A DNA stretch of 64,000 nt from Salinibacillus aidingensis (lineage in GTDB: Bacteria; Bacillota; Bacilli; Bacillales; Alkalibacillaceae), in the NCBI RefSeq assembly GCF_039522525.1, contig NZ_BAAADO010000009.1, positions 1 to 64,000 of the forward strand, in the 5' to 3' direction. Position 1 is the first letter of the stretch. Every line of letters starts with the position of its first letter. A program made the position numbers and the translations under genes. The notes under the pieces are model-generated. The model did no database searches, had not been told where the DNA came from, and was given only the letters and a program-made list of their open reading frames with translations. This document shows, piece by piece, positions 33,509-42,498 of this stretch.

Positions 33509-33523
33509 ATGAAAACGATTGCA
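33509..33523 (+). promoter_or_regulatory. cre site upstream of the DUF4212/SSS operon
   Basis: ATGAAAACGATTGCA fits the WTGNAANCGNWNNCW consensus at every position. It lies 120 bases before the first gene, pointing to CcpA control of the symporter operon. Confidence 0.6.
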
Positions 33524-33642
33524 TTTTTAAGAATATTCATGAATCAAACCAAATAACTATAGTACACAAAGGGGGTGGACAAATCAGTACGTACTTAAAT
33601 GAATGATTAACTGAAGAAAATCTGAATAAGGAGGGAAATGGA

Positions 33643-33951
33643 ATGAGTGATAAGCAGCTAAGTCAGAAACAGCGGGAGTATTGGAAAAAGAACATACGAT
33701 TAATTGTGACTTTACTTATCATTTGGGCTTCCGTTTCACTTGTTGCAGCCATCATCCTGGCCGAGCCGCTAAGCAATGTTTACTTCTTTGATGTGCCATT
33801 ATCTTTTTGGTTTGCCCATCAAGGGTCTATTGTTGTGTTTATTTTCCTGGTCTTTACCTATGCTATTCGAATGGACCGACTTGACAAGAAATACGGTGTG
33901 GAAGAAGTCATCCTTACCGAAAAGAAGGATTCAAAGGGGGATGAGTCATGA
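33643..33951 (+). CDS. DUF4212 small subunit of sodium:solute symporter
   Basis: Protein of 102 residues with two transmembrane helices (about 20-40 and 57-80) and the DUF4212 pattern REYWKKNIRLIVTLLIIWA and FWFAHQGSIVVFIFLVF-YAIRMDRLDKKYGV. It always accompanies an SSS transporter, whose gene overlaps by four bases (ATGA). AGGAGG precedes ATG 33643. Confidence 0.93.
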   Translation: MSDKQLSQKQREYWKKNIRLIVTLLIIWASVSLVAAIILAEPLSNVYFFDVPLSFWFAHQGSIVVFIFLVFTYAIRMDRLDKKYGVEEVILTEKKDSKGDES

Positions 33952-35645
33952 ATTTAGATGTGGAAGTCATTACCCTGACCCTGGTTCTAATAACTTTTGC
34001 GATTTACATTTACATCGGCTGGTGGGCAAAGGTTAAAGACACAAGCAGCTTTTTTGTTGCCGGTAAAGAGATCCCTGCTGTAGCTAATGGGGCTGCAATC
34101 GCAGCTGATTGGATGTCAGCAGCATCCTTTATTTCCATGGCTGGCCTTATTTCATTCTTAGGGTATGATGGAACGATCTATTTAATGGGGTGGACAGGTG
34201 GATATGTACTGCTTGCCCTGTTATTGGCACCATACTTAAGGAAGTTTGGCCGTTATACTGTTCCTGATTTTATTGGGGACCGATATTATTCCAATAAAAC
34301 GAGAGCGGTTGCCGCAATAGCTACGATTTTCATTTCATTAACCTATGTAGCCGGACAAATGCGTGGTGTAGGAATTGTATTCAGCCGCTATTTACAGGTG
34401 GATATTACAATCGGTGTCATCATCGGAATGGCGATTGTTGCTTTCTTCGCTGTACTGGGTGGTATGAAAGGAATTACTTGGACACAGGTTATTCAATACT
34501 TTGTTTTAATTATAGCCATTATTATTCCAGCAGCTGCTATTTCCCTGCAATTAACAGGTATTCCTGTTCCTCAATTAGGCTTAACATTCTCCGATATTGC
34601 TGAACGATTAAGTACACTTCAGGTTGAACTTGGTATGGATGAATACCTGGCTCCCTTCCAGAATATGTCTGGGCTGAATGTGTTTGCTGTAACACTTGCA
34701 CTTATGCTGGGTACGGCGGGGCTTCCTCACGTCATTGTCCGATTCTACACGGTTAAAGACGTTCGTTCCGCGCGCTGGTCTGCCGGATGGGCGTTAATCT
34801 TTATTGCCCTGCTTTATACAGTTGCACCAGCCATAGGGGTGTTTGCTAAATACAATTTAATTAACACTTTTAATGATGCGCCCATAACTGAGGTTCGTGA
34901 TATTAGCTGGGTAAGCAAGTGGGAAGAAACCGGTCTGTTGGGCTTAAATGATAAAAATGGAGACGGAATGCTGAACTTTACAGAAGAGGGCTCACCAGCA
35001 AATGAGGTAACGATAGACCCGGATATCATTGTATTATCTACCCCGGAAGTAGCTGAACTATCTCCATTTATTATTGCACTGGTCGCCGCCGGTGGTCTGG
35101 CTGCAGCCTTGTCGACAGCCTCAGGTTTGCTTCTGGCCATGTCCAGTGCGGTTTCACATGACTTGTACTACCGGATTTTCAGACCGCAAGCAAGTGAAAA
35201 GCAGCGGCTGAAAATCGGACGGATTATGATTTTCCTGGCCGTTATCGTTGCGGGCTATTTCGGTATAAATCCACCCGGGTTTGTAGGAGAAGTGGTGGCA
35301 TTTGCCTTTGGTTTAGGGGCTGCCAGTCTGTTCCCGGCGATATTACTTGGAATATTTGATAAACGCATGAACCGGGAAGGGGCCACATGGGGGATAGCCA
35401 TTGGTTTATCCTTTACCCTTACCATGATTTTACTGATGAGATCCGTTCAGGTATTTGGTACGGAAACTCAGATTTTGGATAGCTTCTTAGGGATCGATGC
35501 ACTCGGAATTGGAGTGGTCGGAGCGATTTTAAACTTTGTTGTTTCTTTTGTCATCTCCAGAATGACGCAGGCCCCACCAAAAGAGATTTCAGATATGGTT
35601 GAGGAGATTCGGGTACCAAAAGTATCGGAATCAGGTGAAAAGTAA
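33948..35645 (+). CDS. Sodium:solute symporter, VC_2705/ActP-like (probable monocarboxylate uptake)
   Basis: Membrane protein of 565 residues with 13 helices of the SSS family. AADWMSAASFISMAGL and LVAAGGLAAALSTASGLLLAMSS are characteristic of the acetate/monocarboxylate group. A loop on the outer side (about residues 335-346) carries a textbook EF-hand calcium loop, DKNGDGMLNFTE. The gene overlaps its DUF4212 partner. A cre site upstream and an acyl-CoA ligase gene 0.5 kb downstream suit uptake of acetate or a short carboxylate, by inference. Confidence 0.9.
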   Translation: MNLDVEVITLTLVLITFAIYIYIGWWAKVKDTSSFFVAGKEIPAVANGAAIAADWMSAASFISMAGLISFLGYDGTIYLMGWTGGYVLLALLLAPYLRKFGRYTVPDFIGDRYYSNKTRAVAAIATIFISLTYVAGQMRGVGIVFSRYLQVDITIGVIIGMAIVAFFAVLGGMKGITWTQVIQYFVLIIAIIIPAAAISLQLTGIPVPQLGLTFSDIAERLSTLQVELGMDEYLAPFQNMSGLNVFAVTLALMLGTAGLPHVIVRFYTVKDVRSARWSAGWALIFIALLYTVAPAIGVFAKYNLINTFNDAPITEVRDISWVSKWEETGLLGLNDKNGDGMLNFTEEGSPANEVTIDPDIIVLSTPEVAELSPFIIALVAAGGLAAALSTASGLLLAMSSAVSHDLYYRIFRPQASEKQRLKIGRIMIFLAVIVAGYFGINPPGFVGEVVAFAFGLGAASLFPAILLGIFDKRMNREGATWGIAIGLSFTLTMILLMRSVQVFGTETQILDSFLGIDALGIGVVGAILNFVVSFVISRMTQAPPKEISDMVEEIRVPKVSESGEK

Positions 35646-35697
35646 AAAGAGTCTATTCCTTTTCCTGTTTTGCAGGGGAGGAATAGACTCTGCCTTT
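35646..35697 (+). terminator. Intrinsic terminator of the symporter operon
   Basis: AGAGTCTATTCC pairs with GGAATAGACTCT across a 17-base loop; TTTTTT follows. Confidence 0.85.
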
Positions 35698-35729
35698 TTT
35701 AACATTTTGAAAGAAAGGAGGATATAATC

Positions 35730-36152
35730 ATGCTCATTCTATTTTTTCTGACCATTTTAATAGCATTTTATCTGTTTCACCCACATCTGAACATTCTGGC
35801 CGTTAAAAAGGTGCTCGGAATTACCTTGTTTGTGGAATTATTTTATTTAATTGGACATTATATGTCAGGCTGGCCCTTTCCAACCCCTGTGGTGATTCTG
35901 CAAATCTTAATTGTTGTCGCCACAGGTGTAGCTATAGGCGTGCTTTTCTCAAGAATCTGGCCCTTGCCTGATAAAAAAGGCTTTGAACGAATTGCACGTA
36001 CCCTTCTGATTATGATACCCGCATTAGGAATTGGGATAGGGATGCAATTACTGCTTCAGGGGCAATATGCCACCCAAGCACTCTACCTTATTTTTGCCCT
36101 GTCTGCCTGGCTGGGTTCAGGTCACTTCATACGTGAAACAGCCCAGTCATAG
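35730..36152 (+). CDS. Small multipass membrane protein, unknown
   Basis: Protein of 140 residues with four predicted transmembrane helices (about 2-17, 23-45, 52-75, 92-130). I recognise no family. AAAGGAGGAT precedes ATG 35730, and the acyl-CoA ligase gene follows after 32 bases without a terminator, so the two are probably co-transcribed. Confidence 0.65.
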   Translation: MLILFFLTILIAFYLFHPHLNILAVKKVLGITLFVELFYLIGHYMSGWPFPTPVVILQILIVVATGVAIGVLFSRIWPLPDKKGFERIARTLLIMIPALGIGIGMQLLLQGQYATQALYLIFALSAWLGSGHFIRETAQS

Positions 36153-36184
36153 GCTGATAGATTCATAGAAAGGAGCAGATCGAT

Positions 36185-37777
36185 ATGAAAACCTCATTAA
36201 CTCCACTGGATTGGAAAAGAAGAGCCGTGAAGTATTATCCGGAAAAAATTGCGGTGATTGATGACAGGAAAACATTTACGTATCGGGAATTTACCGAACG
36301 TACGGATCAATTATCCAAAGCCTTGCATCAAGCTGGTATTCAAAAAGGAGATCATGTGGCGGTCATGCTTCCGAATACTCATTATATGCTTGAGTGCTTT
36401 TATGGAATCAGTCAGCTGGGAGCTGCGATGGTCCCGTTGAATTACCGTCTGTCGGCAGAGGATTTGGAGTACATTATTCAGCACAGTGATGCAAGGATGT
36501 TAATTGTAGATGAGGAATTTTCCGGTCCGATTGAACAGATTGTTTCCAGCCTTTCTTTGGAGAAAATCATTATTGTCTCGGTAGAAGGCTTTCACACCTC
36601 CTTAAATGGAACCGATTATGAAGCGTTTATAAGTGAAATTCCTTCAGATGCAACACTTCCGGAAGTGGACATCGATGAAAATCAGCTGCTGACGGTAAAC
36701 TATACAAGCGGTACCACTTCCAAGCCTAAGGGTGTGATGCTTACACATCGGGCCAATTATATCAATGCCGCGAATTTTATGTATCATCTTGATGTGAAGA
36801 ATGAGGATGTATACCTTCATACCCTCCCAATGTTTCATGCAAACGGGTGGGGAGGTGTCTGGGCGATAACCGGAGCGGGTGCTACACATGTGTTTCTGCG
36901 CAAGGTTGATCCGCCTTACATTTTAGAGTTGTTTGAAAAAGAACACATTACCTTGCTGTGTGGAGCTCCGACCGTTATTAATGTGCTGGTGAATGAGCCA
37001 AAAGCTAAGGAGGCGAACATTCCGACAAAGCCTCGTATGGCTACAGCCGGTGCACCGCCGGCAGCTGCATTAATTCATAAAGCCCAGGAGATACTTGGCC
37101 TAAACATGATTCATGTGTATGGCCTGACAGAAACCTCACCCTTTATTTTATATTGCGAATGGAAAAAGGAATTTGACACTAAAACTCCTGATGAACAGGC
37201 AGTGATTAAGGCAAGACAGGGCATTGAGCTTGCCTTTAATGGTGAAACAAAGGTGATACGACAGGATGGAGAGGAAGTGAAATGGGACGGACAGGAGCTC
37301 GGTGAAATTGTCACCAGGGGAAATGTGGTGATGGAAGGCTATTACAAGAACCCTGAAAAAACGAAAGAAGCGTTGAAAGATGGCTGGTTTCATACAGGCG
37401 ATCTGGCCGTCACTCATCCGGATGGGTATATTGAAATCCGGGATCGGGCAAAGGATATGATTATTTCGGGAGGGGAAAACATTTCCTCCACGGAAGTTGA
37501 AGGGGTTCTCTATAAGCATCCTGAAGTACGGGAAGCAGCAGTGATTGCTATTCCGCATGAAAAGTGGGGAGAGGTCCCAAAGGCAATGGTCGTCTTACAG
37601 CCGGAAGCAGATGTTACAGAAGATGACATCATTACTTACTGCAGAGAAAATATGGCCCATTTCAAAGCCCCGAAAAAAGTACAGTTTGTCGAATCTTTGC
37701 CAAAAACAGCGACTGGAAAATTGCAAAAATACCGCCTGCGTGAAATGCACTGGGAAGGGGATAAAAAGGTGAATTAA
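36185..37777 (+). CDS. Acyl-CoA synthetase (AMP-forming), fatty-acid--CoA ligase type
   Basis: ANL-superfamily enzyme of 530 residues. The AMP motif YTSGTTSKPKGVMLTHR (about 170-186), YGLTETSP, the hinge TGDLAV...GYIEIRDRAKDMIISGGENIS and the catalytic Lys in PKTATGKLQKYRLR are all intact. It resembles medium/long-chain acyl-CoA ligases (AlkK-like, LcfB-like). It activates a carboxylate to its CoA thioester with ATP. Confidence 0.92.
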   Translation: MKTSLTPLDWKRRAVKYYPEKIAVIDDRKTFTYREFTERTDQLSKALHQAGIQKGDHVAVMLPNTHYMLECFYGISQLGAAMVPLNYRLSAEDLEYIIQHSDARMLIVDEEFSGPIEQIVSSLSLEKIIIVSVEGFHTSLNGTDYEAFISEIPSDATLPEVDIDENQLLTVNYTSGTTSKPKGVMLTHRANYINAANFMYHLDVKNEDVYLHTLPMFHANGWGGVWAITGAGATHVFLRKVDPPYILELFEKEHITLLCGAPTVINVLVNEPKAKEANIPTKPRMATAGAPPAAALIHKAQEILGLNMIHVYGLTETSPFILYCEWKKEFDTKTPDEQAVIKARQGIELAFNGETKVIRQDGEEVKWDGQELGEIVTRGNVVMEGYYKNPEKTKEALKDGWFHTGDLAVTHPDGYIEIRDRAKDMIISGGENISSTEVEGVLYKHPEVREAAVIAIPHEKWGEVPKAMVVLQPEADVTEDDIITYCRENMAHFKAPKKVQFVESLPKTATGKLQKYRLREMHWEGDKKVN

Positions 37778-37807
37778 GCAGCGAAAGCTATACAGGTATA
37801 CGATGAA

Positions 37808-37842
37808 AAGGTGTTTCCTATTGAACAGGGAACATCTTTTTA
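37808..37842 (+). terminator. Intrinsic terminator of the acyl-CoA ligase gene
   Basis: GGTGTTTCC and GGGAACATC pair with G-U wobbles, followed by TTTTTAT. Confidence 0.7.
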
Positions 37843-37892
37843 TCACGCATTAACTGTCTGTAATACCCCCACTGATGGTTAGTTGAACTTTA
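37841..37892. repeat. Scrambled remnant of the two-hairpin repeat, copy B
   Basis: TATCACGCATTAACTG-TCTGTAATACCCCCAC equals the right end of the repeat in inverse orientation. It is joined at the shared CCCCCACT to TGATGGTTAGTTGAACTT in forward orientation. The middle is lost. It lies directly after the ligase terminator. Confidence 0.7.
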
Positions 37893-37998
37893 TATTACAA
37901 TGATTCGCTGGTTCAGCATCCAAATATAAACAACAGCGAATCATTAACAGTGTTCTTTATGGTTTGATAGAATAAGAGGAAGGAAAAGGAGGATCCTT

Positions 37999-38160
37999 AT
38001 GTGGAATAAGCTAAAAGGTTTGTTTAAACCGAAAACATGTGCGATCTGTAAAAACAAAGCTGAGCAGCCTGCGATTTATTATAATGATGAGGGGGAAAAG
38101 GTATTTGTCTGTTTTAAATGCGTACCTTACGCGGAAAGAAGAGCTTTCCGCAAAGGCTGA
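37999..38160 (+). CDS. Small zinc-ribbon protein
   Basis: Protein of 53 residues, MWNKLKGLFKPKTCAICKNK onward, with two CxxC knuckles (C14/C17 and C38/C41) spaced to bind one Zn. GGAGGAT lies about six bases before ATG 37999. It converges on the sirtuin gene (six bases between ends). No function known; possibly nucleic-acid or protein binding. Confidence 0.75.
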   Translation: MWNKLKGLFKPKTCAICKNKAEQPAIYYNDEGEKVFVCFKCVPYAERRAFRKG

Positions 38161-38166
38161 AGGAGG

Positions 38167-38874
38167 TTACGTATGAAGCTCTTCCAGAACCTCACCGATT
38201 TTTTTATCATGAATCACCAGATCGGCATAGGAATCAAATGGTGTTTCATCCCGATTAACAATCACTAATTTTGCTCCGTGATCTTTAGCGATTAAAGGAA
38301 ATTGATTCGCCGGGGTGACAGAAAGAGAGGAGCCCAGAACGATAAATAGTTCCGCTTTTTCAGCTTCCTCATAGGCGAACTGAAACGCCTCCTGAGGTAA
38401 TGACTCACCAAACAGAACAATGGAAGGGCGTAAAATTCCCTCGCATGCAACACAATAGTAATCCTCGGCAACATATTCCTCACTGCTGTATTCTCTGCCA
38501 CAGGATTGACAATGGAGCTTTTGAAGAGTTCCATGCAATTCAGCAACCTGGGTGGAGCCTGCCTCCTGATGAAATCCATCAACATTTTGGGTAATAATGG
38601 ACTTTACCTTTCCCTGCTGTTCCCACTCAGCCAGTATGTAATGTCCTTTATGCGGATGATATTCCTTTACTCCAAGAACCCGCTGCCGATAAAACTCAAT
38701 AAACTCTTCCACGTTGTCATTCAGGGCATTTGTGTTGGCGATTTGGCTTGGATCCTTTTGCTTCCACAGCCCGCTGGAGGAACGAAAATCAGGCAGTCCA
38801 CTTTCTGTTGACATCCCTGCTCCTGTAAAAACGACTGTATACCTGGATTCCTGCAGCCATTCTTTTAAAATCAT
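38167..38874 (-). CDS. cobB: NAD-dependent protein deacylase (sirtuin)
   Basis: Sir2-family enzyme of 235 residues: FTGAGMSTESGLPDFRS (NAD site), TQNVDGFHQEAG (catalytic His in VAELHGT), a Zn knuckle CQSCG...CVACEG, and LGSSLSVTPA. It removes acetyl or acyl groups from lysines, for example on acyl-CoA synthetases, one of which is encoded just upstream. AAAGGTGGG precedes ATG 38874. Confidence 0.95.
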   Translation of the reverse strand: MILKEWLQESRYTVVFTGAGMSTESGLPDFRSSSGLWKQKDPSQIANTNALNDNVEEFIEFYRQRVLGVKEYHPHKGHYILAEWEQQGKVKSIITQNVDGFHQEAGSTQVAELHGTLQKLHCQSCGREYSSEEYVAEDYYCVACEGILRPSIVLFGESLPQEAFQFAYEEAEKAELFIVLGSSLSVTPANQFPLIAKDHGAKLVIVNRDETPFDSYADLVIHDKKIGEVLEELHT

Positions 38875-38962
38875 GCTTTACCCACCTTTTTCATATAGTG
38901 TTTTTTATAAGGGTACAAAAATATCCTAATATAAAAGGGAGGTCTGTTCAAATGGCATAAAC

Positions 38963-39655
38963 TTAAATACATGGCACCAGGTCTGCATAGTAAAATCGGT
39001 CCCTGCCACTAAACAAATCCTTTTGGACGGTTAATGTTTCATCAGGGCGAAAGCGAATTTTGTGCTTGAAGAGTGGACCATCAAATACAAATGTGTGAAA
39101 TTCACCATTTTCGCCGCATGGATCCACGTGTGACGGAAGGTCGTTCAAAAATGAGCGGTTGATCACTCTTCCTGTAAATGCTGAATCAAGCTGTTGTCCA
39201 TCTGTACAGGTGACTATCGTTTGATAGCCTTCATTAAGAAATTCATTGATTAATCGCCGAGTATCTTCTCCCCAAATAGGAAAGACAGGCTGGATGGTAG
39301 TATCCTTCAGCATGGTTTCCCTGTATTTTCTAATATCTTCAAGTCGAATATCTCCAAACATCATATGTGTTACATCATCCATGATAAGCTCCTGTATCAT
39401 CCTGCTCATTATTTTTTCATATGTGTCATTTGAACAATTTTTCGGGATGTAAACCTTTTGCAGAGGGATGTTTAATGCAGAGGCCTGTTCATCCAGCAGG
39501 GCTTCCCGGACTCCATGCATGGTGGTGCGTTCATTGTCCTCTGTAATGGTCGTAACAAGGCAGCATACATCCCACTCATTAGATGCTATGATTCTATTTA
39601 AGGCAAGGATAGAGTCCTTGCCACCACTGAAGGATATTGCGATTTTCTTTTTCAA
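38963..39655 (-). CDS. PP-loop ATPase, diphthine--ammonia ligase-like (PF01902)
   Basis: Protein of 230 residues of the adenine-nucleotide alpha-hydrolase fold with the PP-loop SFSGGKDSILAL at the N-terminus, the TTMHGVRE and FGDIRLEDIR motifs, and FPIWGED. Bacterial members are not diphthamide enzymes; their substrate is unknown (amidation is possible). TTG 39655 with GAGGTG eight bases upstream is the likely start; the frame is open to GTG 39676. Confidence 0.85.
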   Translation of the reverse strand: MKKKIAISFSGGKDSILALNRIIASNEWDVCCLVTTITEDNERTTMHGVREALLDEQASALNIPLQKVYIPKNCSNDTYEKIMSRMIQELIMDDVTHMMFGDIRLEDIRKYRETMLKDTTIQPVFPIWGEDTRRLINEFLNEGYQTIVTCTDGQQLDSAFTGRVINRSFLNDLPSHVDPCGENGEFHTFVFDGPLFKHKIRFRPDETLTVQKDLFSGRDRFYYADLVPCI

Positions 39656-39764
39656 AGTATTCACCTCAAAAGGCACAAATGATGTTTTTTTAATAGATTA
39701 ATTTTATAAGAGGTAAAAAGTAGGAAGGAAGGAAAAAAGGAGCGGGAGAAAGCGGAATTCACAG

Positions 39765-39798
39765 AAAGACTTCACTTAAAGTTAAGTGAGGTCTTTTC
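39765..39798. terminator. Terminator hairpin
   Basis: AGACTTCACTTAA pairs with TTAAGTGAGGTCT. It follows the minus-strand zinc-finger gene. Confidence 0.7.
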
Positions 39799-40109
39799 TA
39801 AATGAGCTTCTGTTTTTGCAGAAATTCCACAATCATGTCTTTGTTGGATATTAGTAATCGGCCATTATCGTTGGGGATTACCTTATTCCCCTTACAGGTT
39901 GGGCAGGTTTCTTTCTTGATTTCCTCTTCGTATTTGTCACGGGCAATGGCCATTGCCTGATCAAATGTTGGGTATAACAGTTCCAGGTCCTCTAAAATTT
40001 CGCGAAACCGATCCGAAAACACTTCCACATAGCCTTTCCCGTTACAGTGATGACAGGTTTCCTCTAAGTTCAGAAACAAATTTTTCTGTTTTCGCATCAT
40101 CTGTTTCAT
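39798..40109 (-). CDS. Protein with DnaJ-type CxxCxGxG zinc motifs
   Basis: Protein of 103 residues with two Cys pairs, CHHCNGKGY near residue 19 and CPTCKGNK near residue 69, separated by a helical, acidic segment. This resembles half of a DnaJ zinc finger or an anti-TRAP-like unit. The real start may be ATG 40109 or a later Met. I recognise no family function. Monocistronic, upstream of a 0.5-kb empty region. Confidence 0.65.
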   Translation of the reverse strand: MKQMMRKQKNLFLNLEETCHHCNGKGYVEVFSDRFREILEDLELLYPTFDQAMAIARDKYEEEIKKETCPTCKGNKVIPNDNGRLLISNKDMIVEFLQKQKLI

Positions 40110-40139
40110 TCACTCCCTCCATTCGAAAAGTATTCCTAA

Positions 40140-40639
40140 CACCTTATGAAAAATGAAAAACAAAAATAACAAATAGTGGAAAAGATTAGATTAATATTTG
40201 GAGTCCTGGTACCTTACTGATTGGATAAAAAGTGTGAAGTTTTGCTGAGTTGAGTAGTTATCATTAACGCTGGAGAATAACTGGTGAATTTAATTGTACC
40301 AAAAATAAGAAAATTTGGCAATATGAAGACAAGTCTGTTTATTTCTCTGTATTAAAGAACAATATTTAGATTTGATTGTCCATTCTGAAAGGGTAACGGT
40401 GGGTAGAATGAATTAAAATTGGAAAGATAAAAATACGTTTTACAGGAGGAAACGAAAAATATAGATGCCTCGCTGAATCAGGAGGACCAGATTGTCTTTG
40501 CCTGAATCATCCATAATATGGATCAATTGGTAAACATTTATCCCATATAAAAGAGCTTAAAAGTAGTAAATGGAGTCTGGTTATGTCATAATCTTTTTTT
40601 GTATATAGAGGGATTCCATAACATTGAGGAGCTGCAAGA
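40140..40639. other. Intergenic region without a supported gene
   Basis: AT-rich, 500 bases. AGGAGG at 40480 precedes TTG 40492, which opens a 13-residue frame (MSLPESSIIWINW); another AGGAGG lies at 40444. A TCCATAATATGGA dyad is at 40508. Probably the leader of the diguanylate cyclase gene; no known riboswitch seen. Confidence 0.5.
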
Positions 40640-42325
40640 ATGATTACAAATCTGAAAAATGCTAAATACTTAGATGTTATTTTTAATAGTATTTCGGATA
40701 TGGTCTTTTTAGTGTCGGTTGGTAAGGATCAATCCTTCCGTTACGTAACGGTGAATCAGCAGGTCATGAATCTGCTTAAGTTTCCAAAGGATTACAATGG
40801 TAAAAGAATAGAGGAAATCATGCCTGAAACATCAGCAGAAAAGATTACGGGGAAATATAAGGAGGCTATACAAAATCAGGAAACCATATCCTATGAAACG
40901 CCGCTGAAATTTCCCTTAGACGAAAATAAGGCTGAAGTCAGGCAGGGGTGGGTAGAGTCGAATGTTACCCCGATCTTTAACGAGGAGGGCAATTGTGAGC
41001 ATGTCATTGCCATCACCCGGGAAATTACCAACAGAAAAAATCAGGAAAAAGAATTAAGACGAACAAAGGAAGAACTGGAAAAGGTTTTTAATCATGTAGC
41101 AGATGCGGTATTTATGTTTGATGAGAACGGAGAGTACCTGGCTGTGAATCCGGCCTTTACAACCATGTTTGGGTGGACAAGGGATGATGTTTTTTATAAT
41201 CCCGAAGTGACTATTATTCCTGAAAACCAGAAGGCGGAACTGGATAACCTTTTCCGACGCTTAAAGCAGGGGGAGGTTATTGATGCCAATCGTTCCCAGA
41301 GGAAAACCAAGGACGGCAGTGTCATCGAAGTCCTGTCCTCCTATTCTCCTATCATGGAAGACGGTACGATGATTGGAGGAGTGGCTGTATATAAGGATGT
41401 GGCAAAAATTATTGAATTAAAGGATCAACTGAAAGAATCGGAAAACCGGTATCAGATGATTGTGGAACATTCCAATGATATGATTAGAGTCGTTAATCGT
41501 GACGGCTACATCCAATATGCTTCCCCTGCCCATCAGGATATTTTAGGGATTCACCCTGACTTTTTTGCGGGGAAATCCTATCTTTCCTTTATTCACCTTG
41601 AAGATATGGCTAAAGTGCAAAATGCTTTTTCAATGATTATAGAAAATAAGCAAAGTATTAAGTTTGAATATCGGCGTCTGAATAAAGATGGAGAGTATGT
41701 CTGGGTTGATACGCGTGGGGGGCCTGTTCTCAGTGCTTCTGGAGAAGTTGACCAGGTTGTGTTTATTTCAAGAGATATATCCAATCAGAAGGAGAAAGAA
41801 AAGGAATTAATGAATATGGCGCTGTTCGATGAATTAACAGGACTGCCAAATCGCACCTTTTTCCATCACCAGGTTGAAATTGCGATGAATACAACGAAGC
41901 GGAAAGGAACGATTACAGCCGTCCTTATGTTAGACAGTGATAATTTTAAAGAGATTAACGATAGGTACGGACATGATACAGGGGATAAAGTGATTAAAGA
42001 GGTTGCGAGACGGGTACAGAATTCGGTCCGTGACACGGATACGGTTTCGAGAATGGGTGGAGATGAATTCCAAGTCGTTCTTCCTGACCTTGAAGATAAA
42101 GAGGACGCAATAAGAGTCAGTGAACGTATTCGGAAGGAAATGAAGCAGCCCTTTGAGGTTTCGGCCAGTGGAGATGCGATTACCACAACAGTGAGTATTG
42201 GGATTTCCTATTATCACGGAGAGGAAAAAACGTATGAGAAACTCCTCAAGGAAGCAGATAATGCCCTTTACAAATCAAAGGAATCGGGCAGAAACCAATG
42301 GGCCGTTTACGAAAAAGAACGCTAG
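40640..42325 (+). CDS. Diguanylate cyclase with three PAS domains
   Basis: Soluble sensor-output protein of 561 residues. PAS domains lie at about 8-125, 140-250 and 270-385 (with DxTxRK and ERE PAC ends), then a GGDEF domain (about 395-558). The catalytic motif is intact (RMGGDEFQV) and an I-site RDTD stands five residues before it, so product inhibition is expected. No EAL domain and no membrane helix: a cytoplasmic signal is sensed. It could supply c-di-GMP for the GEMM-type riboswitch at 17.5 kb. GAGGAGC precedes ATG 40640. Confidence 0.93.
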   Translation: MITNLKNAKYLDVIFNSISDMVFLVSVGKDQSFRYVTVNQQVMNLLKFPKDYNGKRIEEIMPETSAEKITGKYKEAIQNQETISYETPLKFPLDENKAEVRQGWVESNVTPIFNEEGNCEHVIAITREITNRKNQEKELRRTKEELEKVFNHVADAVFMFDENGEYLAVNPAFTTMFGWTRDDVFYNPEVTIIPENQKAELDNLFRRLKQGEVIDANRSQRKTKDGSVIEVLSSYSPIMEDGTMIGGVAVYKDVAKIIELKDQLKESENRYQMIVEHSNDMIRVVNRDGYIQYASPAHQDILGIHPDFFAGKSYLSFIHLEDMAKVQNAFSMIIENKQSIKFEYRRLNKDGEYVWVDTRGGPVLSASGEVDQVVFISRDISNQKEKEKELMNMALFDELTGLPNRTFFHHQVEIAMNTTKRKGTITAVLMLDSDNFKEINDRYGHDTGDKVIKEVARRVQNSVRDTDTVSRMGGDEFQVVLPDLEDKEDAIRVSERIRKEMKQPFEVSASGDAITTTVSIGISYYHGEEKTYEKLLKEADNALYKSKESGRNQWAVYEKER

Positions 42326-42372
42326 AAAATTTTAAAGCAAAAATACTTTCATAACTGAATAAATAACGCGAT

Positions 42373-42413
42373 ACGGTCAGTTTCCACATATTTAAGGGGG
42401 ACTGACTTTTTTG
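42373..42413 (+). terminator. Intrinsic terminator of the diguanylate cyclase gene
   Basis: GGTCAGT and ACTGACT form a hairpin followed by TTTTTT. Confidence 0.7.
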
Positions 42414-42498
42414 TATTTTTATACCGGATACTGTTCGACAGATTTCCAATATCCATATAAAATATAAGATAGATGGCTATGGGCAGGAGGTTCTGGTC

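Noticed and set aside
38963..39655. Diphthamide biosynthesis enzyme
   Set aside because: Bacteria lack diphthamide; only the PP-loop fold can be claimed.
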